From NCBI GenBank assembly GCA_013791905.1, contig VMSX01000011.1, forward strand, positions 372,001-436,000: DNA of 64,000 nucleotides, written 5' to 3'. The DNA comes from Rhodocyclaceae bacterium (GTDB lineage: Bacteria > Pseudomonadota > Gammaproteobacteria > Burkholderiales > Rhodocyclaceae). Under the pieces are notes generated by a model that saw only the letters and a program-made list of their open reading frames with translations, was not told where the DNA came from and did no database searches. Below are positions 52,563 through 62,665 of the stretch, piece after piece (position 1 is the stretch's first letter; each line of letters opens with the position of its first letter). A program made the position numbers and the translations under genes.

Positions 52563-53754
52563 GGCTAGGGGCCAAACAGTCCGCAGCGGCACGATAGTGC
52601 CGATTAGCCTCGTCGGGCCGCTCAAGCTGGTCACACAAGCGCGCCAGTTCGATATGCACGGCACAGTTTGCCGCGACGGCCAGCGAAGCCTCGAGGTAGC
52701 TTTGCGCCTTGCCCCAGAGTTGCTGGCGCGCGCATAAGCGGCCCAGCGCCAGAAGCAAGGCGGCGTCATTGGCGTGCTCATGCAGCCACTTCTCGCAATG
52801 CGCGATCCGCCCAAGCACATCGCCACCCGCGCAATCGACATAATCCTCCAGCAACACCGATTCCCACTGGTCATCGAGGTAATCCTCGATCAGGCGCGCG
52901 CTTTCGGCGCAGGCGCCGGCGTTGTTGAGCGCCCGCGCCGCACGTTGTGCCAGCGGCAGGTCGAGCCGCTCCGCAGCCGGCACACCCTTCCAGTAACGCA
53001 CCAGTTGTGCCGGCTCGTCCTGCAAGCCGTCGAGCATGCCGCGCTGCGCACGCAAGCGCAGCGGCAGTGCCTGGGCGGCAGTCAGCGCCTTGTGCTTTTC
53101 GAGCAGGCGCGTGATGCGCAGCATCTCGGCCCAGTCGCTGCGCCCCTGGGCCAAGCGCAGGTCAAGACGCAGGGCGGAAATCTGCCGGCGCTCCTTGGGC
53201 GTTAACTCATTCAGGGCCGTTTGCGCGAGATCGAAGGCCCGCGTTTCCAGTGCCAAGTCAGCCTCGATCATCAACCGCGCGGTACGCCAATCACTTTTGT
53301 CCGATGCAGTGGCGCGGGCGCGCACCAGCCATTCGGCGATGCGCTCGGGGTCATGCAGGGCGTGGGCCGCCTTCAGGCCGACCAATGATGCCAGCACGGC
53401 ACTTGACGCCGTCCCACCGGCGCCGACTTTCCCGGCGCTCTTCAAGGCGTGGCCGTAACGGCCCTCCCAGAGCAGGCGCAGGGCTTCGGCAGCGGCCCGC
53501 TCGTCGCGCAGGCGTGCCCGCCGGGCGCGGTATTCGCCGACCACGCGCGGCAGATTCAGCGTCTTGTTGATCGCCCGCAGCAGCAGATACGCCACTGCCA
53601 GCGCCAGCAGCTGCGCGAGAACGAACAGGTTGAGTGAAAGTTCGACACGCCAAGGGGGAATTACCCAGAGCACATAGCCGTCCGAAATACGGCCGAGCAG
53701 CGCCAGGCCGATGGCCAGCGCGGTGAGGGTCAGCAACCAGAATAGGGCGCGCAT
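52525..53754 (-). CDS. hemY: HemY-like TPR membrane protein
   Basis: Heme-operon protein of unknown biochemical role; it is not the Bacillus protoporphyrinogen oxidase also called HemY. 409 aa: two membrane helices (residues 1-22 and about 40-62), then tetratricopeptide-like helices (AEALRLLWEGRYGHALKSA onward). An R2 element adds [11 protein letters not shown] after the first repeat pair. The C-terminal HPSHPPLSGR and stop derive from an R1 element. It lies 6 nt downstream of hemX. Confidence 0.9.
   Translation of the reverse strand: MRALFWLLTLTALAIGLALLGRISDGYVLWVIPPWRVELSLNLFVLAQLLALAVAYLLLRAINKTLNLPRVVGEYRARRARLRDERAAAEALRLLWEGRYGHALKSAGKVGAGGTASSAVLASLVGLKAAHALHDPERIAEWLVRARATASDKSDWRTARLMIEADLALETRAFDLAQTALNELTPKERRQISALRLDLRLAQGRSDWAEMLRITRLLEKHKALTAAQALPLRLRAQRGMLDGLQDEPAQLVRYWKGVPAAERLDLPLAQRAARALNNAGACAESARLIEDYLDDQWESVLLEDYVDCAGGDVLGRIAHCEKWLHEHANDAALLLALGRLCARQQLWGKAQSYLEASLAVAANCAVHIELARLCDQLERPDEANRHYRAAADCLAPSQAHPSHPPLSGR
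53408..53430 (-). repeat. R2 element inside hemY
   Basis: GCCGTCCCACCGGC then GCCGACTTT, two differences from the unit. hemY reads the forward sense, KVGAGGTA, between two TPR-like helices. Confidence 0.8.
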
Positions 53755-53760
53755 GATGGC

Positions 53761-55041
53761 TTACCGGCTGGTGCCGCGATCGCCACGGTCACGACTGAGC
53801 TTGAAGTTGCGGAGCGCCGCCAGGGTTTCGTTGAGTTCGATCGGCTTGCGCATGACGTCCTGTTTGGCCAAGTTCTTCAGGGTGGCCTGCGCTTCCACGA
53901 CGGCGGGTGCACGGTTGTCGAAATAACGCTCCAGCCATTCGTCCGCCTGCTTGAGGTCGCTCTGGAAACTGCTGCCGTCACGCGCCAGCAAACCCAGTCG
54001 CGCCGACAGCAGCCGCAATCGCAGGTTTTCACGCAGGAACAGGCTTTCGCGTGGCGACAGCAGACCCGGATCCGGGCGATCGATACGCTCGATGCGCACC
54101 AGCTGGCGCACTTCTCCCCACAACTCGGCCAGCCAGGCCTTGCCCATGGCCTGCCAGTCGAATGTCTTGATCTGCTCCACGACAGACGCGGTGGCTTCGG
54201 GTGTGGCGGGAGGCGTGGTTGTTGCCGGCGGCTTGGCAGATTTAGCCGTAGCGGGTGGTGGAGGTGATGTCGGCGATTTTGCTGCTGTTGCCGGTTTTTC
54301 CGGTTCTGCCGCCGCGGGCCGCTGCTCATAGGCGAGCGGCAGATTCGGCACGGCCTCGATAATCTCGTTGAGCTTGAGGGCGATGCCCGGCACGTCGGCA
54401 CCCGGCAAGGCTTTCAAGCGCTCGATGTCGCGGTTGAGCAATTTCCTGAGCGGCAGGAATTGCGCCTGGGCACTTTTCGCCAGGCGCGCCTCGGCACCTT
54501 GCAGCGCGATCAATGCCGCTTCGACATTGCCGGCCAACTGCAACTGTTGCGCGGCAATCGCCACTTCCTGTTCGATTTCGGCGAGCAACCGATCCTCGCG
54601 CACCCTTGAGAACTCCTGATACATCGTTTCGAGCGCCAGTTGCTGGCTCTGCATTTCCGCGGCACGCGCATCCAGCGCACCTACCTTGGCCTGCAGCGCA
54701 TCAAGCGCGGCGCGATCCTGCTTCGTGCCGGCGGTTGCTTCACGTTGCACGGCATCAGTGTCGGCGAGGCGACGCGACAATTCCTGCCGCGTTGCTTCGA
54801 GGCGCTGGTTACCCTGCCAGGCCAGCCAGCCTAGCCCCGACGACGCCAGCAAGGCGAACACGGCCAGCCCGATGGCCAGCTTGGCGGCCGGCTGACGCGG
54901 GCTGCCAGCGGCGCTCGTCGGATTCGTCTCATCGGGTTGCTGCGGCTCAGGTTGCTCCGATGGCTGCGACGGCTTTGGCGCTTGTTGCGATAGCAGAGCA
55001 GCAGTTTCAGCGGCGTTTTTTTCAGAATCGGCCATGGTCAT
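53761..55041 (-). CDS. hemX: HemX membrane protein
   Basis: Heme-operon protein annotated by family as uroporphyrin-III C-methyltransferase-like, but it lacks a methyltransferase fold and its role is unproved. 426 aa: Pro/Gln-rich cytoplasmic start, one membrane helix (LAIGLAVFALLASSGLGWLA), a long coiled coil (LEATRQELSRRLADTDAVQR...), a Pro/Ala/Thr-rich linker at residues about 245-285 and a helical C-terminus. ATG 55041 is chosen because GAGG precedes it. Confidence 0.88.
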   Translation of the reverse strand: MTMADSEKNAAETAALLSQQAPKPSQPSEQPEPQQPDETNPTSAAGSPRQPAAKLAIGLAVFALLASSGLGWLAWQGNQRLEATRQELSRRLADTDAVQREATAGTKQDRAALDALQAKVGALDARAAEMQSQQLALETMYQEFSRVREDRLLAEIEQEVAIAAQQLQLAGNVEAALIALQGAEARLAKSAQAQFLPLRKLLNRDIERLKALPGADVPGIALKLNEIIEAVPNLPLAYEQRPAAAEPEKPATAAKSPTSPPPPATAKSAKPPATTTPPATPEATASVVEQIKTFDWQAMGKAWLAELWGEVRQLVRIERIDRPDPGLLSPRESLFLRENLRLRLLSARLGLLARDGSSFQSDLKQADEWLERYFDNRAPAVVEAQATLKNLAKQDVMRKPIELNETLAALRNFKLSRDRGDRGTSR

Positions 55042-55048
55042 CAATGCC

Positions 55049-55837
55049 TCAGGAAAAATGTTCGATCAGCCCGGCCAGCAAGCCGGCATCGGCCGGCCCG
55101 GTCAGGATGACTTGCGTCAGGCCAAGTACACGCGCCTGCTCGGCAATGCGTGCATGCGGCACAAAGGTTGGCGTCTTCTTGAGCCAGCTCTGGCCCAGTT
55201 TGCCGACCATTTCATACAAGTTGCGCAATCCCTCGCTGCTGGTTACGGTCAGCGCATCCAGCTGCCCGTCGCCCCATAACTTTAGCAGCGGGGCCGGATC
55301 GAGTGCCGGCTTGGCACGCCGATAGCATACGACATAGTCAACCACGGCACCGCGCGCCTTCAATGTATCGCCGAACAGGTCACGGCCGCCATCGCCACGG
55401 AAGATGATCACGCGCTGGCTGGTCATGTCTGCAAACGGCGGCAGTTCAAGCAAGGCCTCGGAGTCAAAGCGCTCCTGTGGCGCAACCACCTCGCCGATGC
55501 CGTGGCGGGCCAGTGCCTGCTCGCTGCTGTGGCCGACCGTCGCCACCCGCACGCCGTCCGGCCAGCGCCGATGGGCCAGCACCACGGCCAGCGCCCGCTC
55601 AACGGCGTTCGGGCTGACAAACACCGCCCAGTCATACTGTTCAAGGCGGATTGCCGCATCCTGCAACGGCGCAGTATCCTCAATTTCCTCAATGGCCAGC
55701 ACCGGAAACAGTACCGGATGGGCGCCACGTTCAATCAAGGCTTCGGCCAGATGCGTCGCCTGCCCTGCCGGCCGCGTCACCACAATGTTTTTCCCGGCGA
55801 GGGTTCCGGCCACAACGGTGGACGCTGCCGCATCCAT
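55049..55837 (-). CDS. hemD: Uroporphyrinogen-III synthase
   Basis: Cyclises hydroxymethylbilane with inversion of ring D. 262 aa, a poorly conserved two-lobed fold. Recognisable segments are IVVTRPAGQATHLAEALIER, WAVFVSPNAVERAL, VATVGHSSEQALARHG and DALTVTSSEGLRNLYEMVG. The short gap between its start and the hemC stop indicates co-transcription in a hemC-hemD-hemX-hemY operon. Confidence 0.93.
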   Translation of the reverse strand: MDAAASTVVAGTLAGKNIVVTRPAGQATHLAEALIERGAHPVLFPVLAIEEIEDTAPLQDAAIRLEQYDWAVFVSPNAVERALAVVLAHRRWPDGVRVATVGHSSEQALARHGIGEVVAPQERFDSEALLELPPFADMTSQRVIIFRGDGGRDLFGDTLKARGAVVDYVVCYRRAKPALDPAPLLKLWGDGQLDALTVTSSEGLRNLYEMVGKLGQSWLKKTPTFVPHARIAEQARVLGLTQVILTGPADAGLLAGLIEHFS

Positions 55838-56770
55838 TCAACTTCCCAGCGCAGCGAGGATTTCGTTCGCGCCCTGTGCGCGCAAATCGGCGACCAGCGC
55901 CAGTCCCAGCGCTTCGGGATCGGCAGCCGGCCCGGCATGTTCGGCACGCGCAATACGGGTGCCGTCGGGAGTGGCCACCAGTCCGCGCAACCGCAGCTGC
56001 CCGGCAGAAAATTCCGCGTAAGCGCCCAGCGGCACTTCGCAGCTGCCGCCCAGCGCCCTTGATACGGCCCGTTCGGCGCGCACGCAGGCCGCTGTAGCGG
56101 CATCGTTCAAAGGCTGCATCCAGGCAGCTACCTCGGGCCGGTCGGCCAAAGCCTCGATACCCAGCGCGCCCTGACCGGCGGACGGCAACGAAGCCTCGGC
56201 AGACAGCACCGCGCGGATGCGCTCACCGAGGCCGAGGCGGGTCAGGCCGGCCGCCGCCAGAATGATGGCGTCGTACTGACCTTCATCCAGCTTGCGCAGC
56301 CGCGTATCCAGATTGCCGCGCAGGCTCGTCACGGCCAGATAGGGGTAATTGGCATGCAGTTGCGCCTCGCGGCGCAGGCTGGAGGTGCCGACCACCGCGC
56401 CCGGTGGCAGGTCTTCGAGGCAGGCATACTTGTTCGAGACAAAGGCATCGAGCGGCACTTCACGCGGGCCGATGGCCACCAGCGCGAACTCTGGCGCCAG
56501 TTGCATCGGCACGTCTTTCATCGAGTGCACGGCGATGTCGGCGCTCTTGTCGAACAGTGCCGTTTCCAGTTCCTTGACGAACAAACCCTTGCCGCCAACC
56601 TTCGCCAGCGGGCGGTCGAGAATCTGGTCGCCGCGCGTCGTCATGCCCAGCAGTTCGACGCGGCACGCTGGGTATAATCCTTGCAAAAGACCACGTACAT
56701 GTTCCGCCTGCCAGAGGGCAAGACGCGATTCACGGGTGGCGATAACGATACGCTCGGGATGTGGAATCAC
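55838..56770 (-). CDS. hemC: Hydroxymethylbilane synthase
   Basis: Polymerises four porphobilinogens. 310 aa if started at GTG 56770 ([20 protein letters not shown]); an in-frame TTG at 56818 would overlap ppc and seems unlikely. Motifs: [42 protein letters not shown] and [11 protein letters not shown]. The dipyrromethane-cofactor Cys is in [14 protein letters not shown]. Divergent from ppc with only about 30 nt between starts. The KVGGKGLF is a family motif, not an R2 element. Confidence 0.95.
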   Translation of the reverse strand: MIPHPERIVIATRESRLALWQAEHVRGLLQGLYPACRVELLGMTTRGDQILDRPLAKVGGKGLFVKELETALFDKSADIAVHSMKDVPMQLAPEFALVAIGPREVPLDAFVSNKYACLEDLPPGAVVGTSSLRREAQLHANYPYLAVTSLRGNLDTRLRKLDEGQYDAIILAAAGLTRLGLGERIRAVLSAEASLPSAGQGALGIEALADRPEVAAWMQPLNDAATAACVRAERAVSRALGGSCEVPLGAYAEFSAGQLRLRGLVATPDGTRIARAEHAGPAADPEALGLALVADLRAQGANEILAALGS

Positions 56771-56799
56771 TGGGCAATCAACCGAAATGAGAGGCAAAC

Positions 56800-59661
56800 A
56801 TGAAGAAGAAGGCCGCAACTGCTGCTGACTCAGCCGCAGCGGCTAACGCACGGCAACCCGCTCCGCCAGCCGCGCGTACCGTCACCACGGATTCTAACAT
56901 CCAGGACAGCATCGCCAGCGACAAGGATCTGCCGCTGCTTGATGACATTCGCCTGCTCGGGCGCCTGCTCGGCGATGTCATTCGCGATCAGGAAGGCGAG
57001 GCCGTCTTTGCTGTCGTCGAACGTATCCGCCTGCTGTCGATCCGCTTCCATCGCGACGACGACACGGCGGCGCGCGACGAGCTGACCGACCTGTTGAACA
57101 ACCTGTCGCGCGAACAAACCAATCTGGTGGTACGCGCCTTCAGCTATTTCTCGCATCTCGCCAACATCGCCGAGGACCAGCACCACCTCCGGCGCGCCCG
57201 CGCGCATGCGCTGGCCGGCGCGCAGCCACGACCGGGCACCTTCGCCCATGCGGTGGCACGCGCCGACGAACTGGGGATCGATCGCCAGGCCATCGCCGAC
57301 TTCTTCAAGCACGCCAAGATCAATCCGGTACTGACTGCACACCCCACCGAGGTGCAAAGAAAGAGCATCCTTGATCGCCAGTGGCAGATCGCGCGCCTGC
57401 TCGATGCACGTGACCGCAGTCCCCTGACGCCAGACGAACAGGCCGTGAATGAAGAGTCCCTGCGCCGCGCCGTGCTGACCCTCTGGCAGACCAGAATGCT
57501 GCGCACGCTGAAGCTTTCGGTGATGGACGAGGTGAAGAATGCCCTCTCCTACTACGACACCACGTTCCTGCGTGAATTGCCGCGCCTGCACAACAGCATC
57601 GAAGACGCCGTTGCCAACCTGACCACGCCAGATGCGCAACTGCCGGCCATTCTCCATCCGGGTTCCTGGATCGGCGGTGACCGCGACGGCAATCCATTCG
57701 TCACCGCCGACATCCTCAGGACTGCGCTGAACGCCCAAAGCCGCAAAGCCTTCAGCTTTTACCTCGACCAGGCCCACCGCCTGGGCAGCGAGTTGTCCGC
57801 TTCCGAATTGCTGGTGCGCATCTCGGACGAAATGCGCGAATTGGCGGCAAGCTCACCGGATCGAAATCCGCACCGCGACGACGAACCCTATCGCCGCGCC
57901 ATCGCCGGCATCTATGCACGGCTGGCGGCCACCGCACGCGAACTCGATCACATGGAGGCCCTGCGCCATGCCGTGGCCGAAGCGCCGCCCTATGCCGACA
58001 GCGCGGCCTTCGCCGCCGACCTCGACATCCTCGACAATTCTCTGAAGAGCAATGGCACGGCGCTGCTGGCCCGCGGCCGGCTGCGCCGCTTGCGCCGCGC
58101 CGTCGAACTGTTCGGCTTCCACCTCGCGGCGCTCGACCTGCGGCAGAACTCTGAAGTGCATGAACGCACGGTGCATGAACTCTTCGAGACTGCTCGCCCG
58201 GGCACGGAATACCTACAGCGCAACGAGGCAGGCCGCATCGCCCTGCTGCTCGCCGAACTCGCCACGCCACGCCTGCTCGCCTCGCCGTATTGCACTTATT
58301 CCGAGGAAACCACCGCCGAGCTGGACATCTTCCATGCCGCGCGTGACATGCACGCCCTGTACGGCAAGGCGGTGATCCAGAACGTCATCATCTCGATGAA
58401 CAAGAGCGTTTCCGACATCCTCGAAGTGGCGCTGCTGCTCAAGGAAGCCGGCCTGCTACGGCCGCGCGCAGGAGAGCTTGACGTCAACATCGTGCCGCTG
58501 TTCGAAACCATCGGCGACCTCACCAGTTGTGGCGCAATCATGCAGCAACTGTTCAGCCTGCCGGCCTATCGGCGTCTACTCGATAGCCGCGGCGACATGC
58601 AGGAAGTCATGCTCGGCTATTCCGACAGCAACAAGGATGGCGGTTTCTTGATGTCGAGCTGGTCGCTGTATCGCGCCGAAGTCGAGCTGGTGGAGGTTTT
58701 CAAACAGCACGGCCTGCGGCTGCGCCTGTTCCATGGTCGCGGCGGCACCGTCGGGCGCGGCGGCGGCCCCAGTTATCAGGCCATCCTGGCGCAACCCGCC
58801 GGTGCGGTGCAAGGCGCCATCCGCATCACCGAACAGGGCGAAGTCATCGCCTCGAAATACGCCAACCCGGAACTCGGCCGGCGCAACCTCGAAGTACTGC
58901 TGGCAGCCACATTGGAGGCCACCCTGCTGCCGCACGCCCATGATGACCCGCAGCCAGACTGCCTCACCGCTATGGCCGAGCTGGCCGAGCATTCCTTCCG
59001 TGCCTATCGCAATCTGGTTTACGAAACACCGGAATTTGAGCGCTATTTCTGGGAATCAACCGTCATCAGCGAGATTGCCCGCCTCAATATCGGCAGCCGC
59101 CCCGCTTCGCGCAAGAAGACCACCGCCATCGAAGACCTGCGCGCGATTCCCTGGGTGTTCTCGTGGTCGCAGTGCCGCCTGATGCTGCCCGGCTGGTATG
59201 GCTTCGGCTCTGCTTATCAGGCCTTCATGGCAGAGCGCGGCCCGGCGGGCCTTGTGCTCCTGCAACGCATGTACAGCGACTGGGGGTTCTTCCGCACCCT
59301 GCTGTCGAACATGGACATGGTGCTGGCCAAGACCGACATTGCGCTGGCCAAGCGCTATGCCGGACTGGTGAAAGACCCGGCGCTGCGCGACGCGATCTTT
59401 CCGCGCCTCAAGGCGGAATGGCGCGCCACCATCGATGCGCTGCTGGCCATCACCGGCCAGACCGAACTACTCGAAGGCAATCCGCTGCTGCAACGTTCGA
59501 TGCGCAATCGCTATCCCTACCTCGATCCGCTCAACCACCTGCAGATCGAGCTGCTGCGCCGTCATCGTTCCGGTCCGCCCTGGAGCGACGACGAACGCGT
59601 GCAAAGCGGCATCCACCTGACCATCAACGGGGTATCGGCGGGGTTGCGCAACAGCGGCTGA
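56800..59661 (+). CDS. ppc: Phosphoenolpyruvate carboxylase
   Basis: Carboxylates PEP to oxaloacetate to replenish the TCA cycle. 953 aa: [18 protein letters not shown] (catalytic His), [50 protein letters not shown] and C-terminal [18 protein letters not shown], ending in NSG where many homologues end NTG. A purine-rich site (GAGAGG) precedes the ATG. R1 begins within 3 nt of the stop. Confidence 0.97.
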   Translation: MKKKAATAADSAAAANARQPAPPAARTVTTDSNIQDSIASDKDLPLLDDIRLLGRLLGDVIRDQEGEAVFAVVERIRLLSIRFHRDDDTAARDELTDLLNNLSREQTNLVVRAFSYFSHLANIAEDQHHLRRARAHALAGAQPRPGTFAHAVARADELGIDRQAIADFFKHAKINPVLTAHPTEVQRKSILDRQWQIARLLDARDRSPLTPDEQAVNEESLRRAVLTLWQTRMLRTLKLSVMDEVKNALSYYDTTFLRELPRLHNSIEDAVANLTTPDAQLPAILHPGSWIGGDRDGNPFVTADILRTALNAQSRKAFSFYLDQAHRLGSELSASELLVRISDEMRELAASSPDRNPHRDDEPYRRAIAGIYARLAATARELDHMEALRHAVAEAPPYADSAAFAADLDILDNSLKSNGTALLARGRLRRLRRAVELFGFHLAALDLRQNSEVHERTVHELFETARPGTEYLQRNEAGRIALLLAELATPRLLASPYCTYSEETTAELDIFHAARDMHALYGKAVIQNVIISMNKSVSDILEVALLLKEAGLLRPRAGELDVNIVPLFETIGDLTSCGAIMQQLFSLPAYRRLLDSRGDMQEVMLGYSDSNKDGGFLMSSWSLYRAEVELVEVFKQHGLRLRLFHGRGGTVGRGGGPSYQAILAQPAGAVQGAIRITEQGEVIASKYANPELGRRNLEVLLAATLEATLLPHAHDDPQPDCLTAMAELAEHSFRAYRNLVYETPEFERYFWESTVISEIARLNIGSRPASRKKTTAIEDLRAIPWVFSWSQCRLMLPGWYGFGSAYQAFMAERGPAGLVLLQRMYSDWGFFRTLLSNMDMVLAKTDIALAKRYAGLVKDPALRDAIFPRLKAEWRATIDALLAITGQTELLEGNPLLQRSMRNRYPYLDPLNHLQIELLRRHRSGPPWSDDERVQSGIHLTINGVSAGLRNSG

Positions 59662-59663
59662 GT

Positions 59664-59812
59664 GGCCCGCCCCCTCCCAGCCTCCCCCTCGCGGGGGAGG
59701 TGACTGTGGCTCGCTTTGCTCGTTTGTTATGGGGCGCCCCCGTTCAAGCTTGAGTGCGGTTTGCGGCTTGCGCCGCGTGCCGTCTCGCCTTGGGGCGGCC
59801 CGGCGGCGAGAC
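59664..59812 (+). repeat. R1 element (full type) after ppc
   Basis: GGCCCGCCCCCTCCCAGCC, CCCCCTCGCGGGGG, GGTGACTGTGGCTCGCTTTG, GGGGCGCCCCC, TTGCGGCTTGCGCCGCG, core TTGGGGCGGCCCGGC (59790-59804) between GTCTCGCC and GGCGAGAC. It starts within 3 nt of the ppc stop. A further hairpin-rich stretch (TCTCCCCTCGCCCCTTGCGG, 59829-59865) follows. Confidence 0.93.
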
Positions 59813-59877
59813 TGCTGGGGTTGCCTTTCTCCCCTCGCCCCTTGCGGGAGAAGGGCCGGGGGCAAGGCTGTGTAGTG

Positions 59878-59901
59878 AAAGTCGGCGCTGGTGGAACGGC
59901 G
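59878..59901 (+). repeat. R2 element (short form) after ppc
   Basis: AAAGTCGGCG then CTGGTGGAACGGCG, two changes from the unit, non-coding. It follows an R1 copy by about 65 bp, the same pairing of families as at 52.3 kb. Confidence 0.85.
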
Positions 59902-60035
59902 TCTGCCTTGTCACAACTGCAAGACTTTGTAACTACTGCGGTTTACTGTATGTCGGCCATTCGGGACTTGCGTTACTTGTGCTGACGACGTTTCATCTGA
60001 CACAAATCCCATTCCCCAATTGAAAGGACTGCGCC

Positions 60036-60830
60036 GTGAAGGGCAAACTATTACTGACTGCACTGGCTGCCGCCTCGGTACTGCTGGGCGCCTGCACGAC
60101 CTATCCGGTACAGGATCCCTATTACGACCAACCCGTCGTGCGCGTGGGGCCACCGCCACCGCAATACGAATATTACGGATCGCCGCCAAGCGTCGGCTAT
60201 GTCTGGATTTCCGGTTACTGGAACTGGGGCGGCGTGCGCTACATCTGGGTACCGGGCCGCTGGGATGCACCACGTCCGGGCCATTACTGGGTACCGCATA
60301 GATGGGAACGTCAGGGCGACCATTGGCGGCAACATGGCGGCCGCTGGGAGCAGGATTCGCGGAGCCGGCAGGAATACCGCCCCGCCCCGCCGGTCGTTCG
60401 CCCGCCAGTGCATAGCCACCCCCAAGGCCAGATCATCCAGCGCTCCGAACCTGTGATAATTCAGCGCGTCGATCCACCCGGTCCAGGCATCCACCGCCCG
60501 GAACCGGCTGGCCGGGATTATCGTCGCCATGAGTCCGGCCCGACCATGCAACGCCCCGAACCCGGCCCGGCTTACCAGCCGCCACAGCAGCGCCCCCCGG
60601 CACAGGAACGCAGTGTTGCGCCCAGCCCCGGAAATGAACGCGAAAGCCGGCGGCCCCCAGCCGAAGGTAGCGAAGTGCGCTCTGAGCGCAGAAGCGAACC
60701 GCGCATCGAACGCGACTCACGCCCCCCACCAGTGCGAAATGACGGCCCACGCTCGGAACGCGATGATCGGCAACGCTCGAAGAAGGATGGCAACGACGGC
60801 CAGCGCCGGCGCGGCCCCGACGATGAATAG
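60036..60830 (+). CDS. YXWGXW-repeat lipoprotein
   Basis: A 264-aa predicted lipoprotein (lipobox LLGAC). Repeated YVWISGYWNWGG, YIWVPGRWDAP and YWVPHRWERQGDHWRQHGG units are typical of the YXWGXW family, whose function is unknown. The C-terminal half is low-complexity, rich in Pro, Arg, Glu and Ser (RPPAEGSEVRSERRSEPRIE). GTG start with AAGGA 8 nt upstream. Confidence 0.85.
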   Translation: MKGKLLLTALAAASVLLGACTTYPVQDPYYDQPVVRVGPPPPQYEYYGSPPSVGYVWISGYWNWGGVRYIWVPGRWDAPRPGHYWVPHRWERQGDHWRQHGGRWEQDSRSRQEYRPAPPVVRPPVHSHPQGQIIQRSEPVIIQRVDPPGPGIHRPEPAGRDYRRHESGPTMQRPEPGPAYQPPQQRPPAQERSVAPSPGNERESRRPPAEGSEVRSERRSEPRIERDSRPPPVRNDGPRSERDDRQRSKKDGNDGQRRRGPDDE

Positions 60831-60874
60831 CCTGGCGCCTTGATCCAATTCAGGCCAAGCCGCCGGCCGGGGTG

Positions 60875-60896
60875 TTGCTAACCCCGGCTGCGCGGA
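60875..60896 (+). other. GC hairpin between lipoprotein and DsrC-like gene
   Basis: CCGGGGT and ACCCCGG are separated by about 7 nt, with no T-run after it. It may terminate weakly or stabilise the upstream message. Confidence 0.35.
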
Positions 60897-60909
60897 TGGT
60901 TAAGTCGAC

Positions 60910-60937
60910 TTGATTACTCGGGTATTTCTGCTATCAA
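60910..60937 (+). promoter_or_regulatory. Candidate promoter of the DsrC-like gene
   Basis: TTGATT (60910-60915), a 16-nt spacer and TATCAA (60932-60937), ending 30 nt before the start codon. Confidence 0.35.
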
Positions 60938-60967
60938 TGGAACATGCACCCGATAGAGGAGAAAATC

Positions 60968-61333
60968 ATGCTCGACATCAATAAATATGTGGACAACCAA
61001 CGACTGGCAGAAGTCGACCCTGACGGCAATCTGTTCGAACTTGAACATTGGTCTCCGCTAGTGGCCGCACGACTGGCCAAGGCGGAGGGTCTGGTTCTCG
61101 AAGATGAACATTGGCTGGTGATTTTCCATTTGCGCCATCACTTCCGCGACGTGGGCAATGCCGCGAACGCGCGGGAGTTGCTGCGCGAACTGGAGCACAA
61201 ATTGTTCGGTCATGTCGATCGGCGTCGCCTGTACGAACTGTTTCCACATGGTCCGATCGCGCAGGCCAGTCGTATCGCCGGCTTGCCACTGCCGCCGGGA
61301 ACGCTCGATCCTTCCTTCGGTAGCAGTCATTAG
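60968..61333 (+). CDS. DsrC/TusE-family protein lacking cysteine
   Basis: A 121-aa protein of the DsrC/TusE fold: GNLFELEHWSPLVAARLAKA, LEDEHWLVIFHLRHHFRD and the C-terminal PHGPIAQASRIAGLPLPPGT. In DsrC and TusE this arm carries a conserved Cys (GLPKPTGC-type). Here it continues TLDPSFGSSH and the whole protein has no Cys, so it cannot carry a persulfide. It fits the Cys-free regulatory-type subgroup of the family. ATG 60968 has AGGAG 7 nt upstream. R1 begins at the base after its stop. Confidence 0.85.
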   Translation: MLDINKYVDNQRLAEVDPDGNLFELEHWSPLVAARLAKAEGLVLEDEHWLVIFHLRHHFRDVGNAANARELLRELEHKLFGHVDRRRLYELFPHGPIAQASRIAGLPLPPGTLDPSFGSSH

Positions 61334-61482
61334 GGCCCGCCCCTCCCTGCCTTCCCCCTCGCGGGGGAGGTGACTGTTGCTCGCTGTGCTCGTCTGTTAC
61401 GGGGATCCCCCGTTCGGGATTGGGCGCGGTTTGCGGCTGGCGCCGTGTGCCACCTTGCCTTGGGGCGGCCCGGCGGCAAGGC
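61334..61482 (+). repeat. R1 element (full type) after the DsrC-like gene
   Basis: GGGCCCGCCCCTCCCTGCC, CCCCCTCGCGGGGG, GGTGACTGTTGCTCGCTGTG, ACGGGGATCCCCCGT, TTGCGGCTGGCGCCG, core TTGGGGCGGCCCGGC (61460-61474) between ACCTTGCC and GGCAAGGC (7 of 8 pairs). It begins immediately after the stop codon. Confidence 0.93.
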
Positions 61483-61584
61483 TGCTGCGCGATTACTTAG
61501 ACCGCTGTTTCCGGATATTCGACGGCTACTCACACGCGTCACCGGTAGAATCTGCGACGATATCAACTAGTGGAGGACTATCCC

Positions 61585-62622
61585 GTGACTGCCGGTACCC
61601 CTATTCGCGCCACGCTGATTCCCGGCGATGGCATTGGCCCGGAAATCACCGAGGCCACTCTTGCAGCGCTCGCTGCCCTCGACGCCCCCTTCGACTGGGA
61701 CCGGCAGACTGCGGGTCTGGGCGGCGTCACCAGCTGCGGCGACCCCCTGCCGCCGGCCTGCATCGAAAGCATTCGCAGCACCCGCCTGGCCTTGAAAGGC
61801 CCGCTGGAAACGCCGATCGGCGGCGGCTACCGCTCGTCGAACGTGCGCCTGCGCGAGGAATTCAAGCTCTACGCCAACCTGCGGCCGGGCAAGACCATCG
61901 TGCCCGGCGGCCGTTACGACAACATTGATCTGGTGCTGGTGCGCGAGAACAACGAAGGCCTCTACATGGGCTACGAACATTTCATCCCGGTGGACGGCGA
62001 TCCGCATGCGATCGGCATGTCCACTGGCGTCAATACCCGCCAGGGCTGCCGGCGCATCTGCCGCTTCGCCTTCGACTATGCCGTCAAGCATGGCCGCAAG
62101 AAGGTGACGGTGGTGCACAAGGCCAACATCATGAAGGCACTGACCGGCATCTTCCTCGAAACCGCGCGCCAGATCCATGCTGCCGAGTATCAGGACAAGG
62201 TCGTCATGGAAGAGATCATTGTCGACGCCTGCGCCATGAAGCTGGTGATGAACCCGTGGCAGTTCGACGTGCTGGTGACCACCAACCTGTTCGGCGACAT
62301 CCTCTCAGACGAAATCGCCGGACTGGTGGGTGGACTGGGCATGGCGCCAGGCGCCAACATCGGCGAGGATGCGGCGATCTTCGAAGCCGTGCATGGCTCG
62401 GCGCCAGACATCGCCGGCCAGGGCATCGCCAACCCCATCGCCCTGATGCTGGCGGCGGCGATGATGCTCGACCATGTCGGGCTGGGCGACAAGGCCACCC
62501 GCCTGCGGCGCGACATCGACCTCACCCTCAACGTCGACCATGTGCGCACCGGCGACCTTGGCGGCAATGCCAGCACCGAGGAATTCACCGCAGCGCTGGT
62601 GACCCGCTTGCGCGCCGGCTGA
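61585..62622 (+). CDS. NAD-type isocitrate dehydrogenase
   Basis: Beta-decarboxylating dehydrogenase, 345 aa. TLIPGDGIGPEITEATLAAL, the substrate-phosphate loop ETPIGGGYRSSNVRLREEF, RENNEGLYMGYEHF, KANIMKALTGIFLE, NLFGDILSDEIAGLVGGLGM and the NAD-selecting segment AVHGSAPDIAGQGIANP. The length and the SSNVRLR loop point to NAD-dependent isocitrate dehydrogenase rather than isopropylmalate dehydrogenase (no leu genes nearby). GGAGGA lies 7 nt before GTG 61585. Confidence 0.88.
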   Translation: MTAGTPIRATLIPGDGIGPEITEATLAALAALDAPFDWDRQTAGLGGVTSCGDPLPPACIESIRSTRLALKGPLETPIGGGYRSSNVRLREEFKLYANLRPGKTIVPGGRYDNIDLVLVRENNEGLYMGYEHFIPVDGDPHAIGMSTGVNTRQGCRRICRFAFDYAVKHGRKKVTVVHKANIMKALTGIFLETARQIHAAEYQDKVVMEEIIVDACAMKLVMNPWQFDVLVTTNLFGDILSDEIAGLVGGLGMAPGANIGEDAAIFEAVHGSAPDIAGQGIANPIALMLAAAMMLDHVGLGDKATRLRRDIDLTLNVDHVRTGDLGGNASTEEFTAALVTRLRAG

Positions 62623-62641
62623 TCGCCGCAGCCTGATCCAT

Positions 62642-62665
62642 AAAGTCGGCGCTGGCGGGACGGCG
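62642..62665 (+). repeat. R2 element (short form) after the isocitrate dehydrogenase gene
   Basis: A perfect unit, AAAGTCGGCG followed by CTGGCGGGACGGCG, about 20 nt after the stop codon. It is non-coding. Confidence 0.9.

Noticed and set aside
56560-56620. KVGGKGLF in HemC as a possible R2 peptide
   Set aside because: It is the conserved family motif of hydroxymethylbilane synthase.
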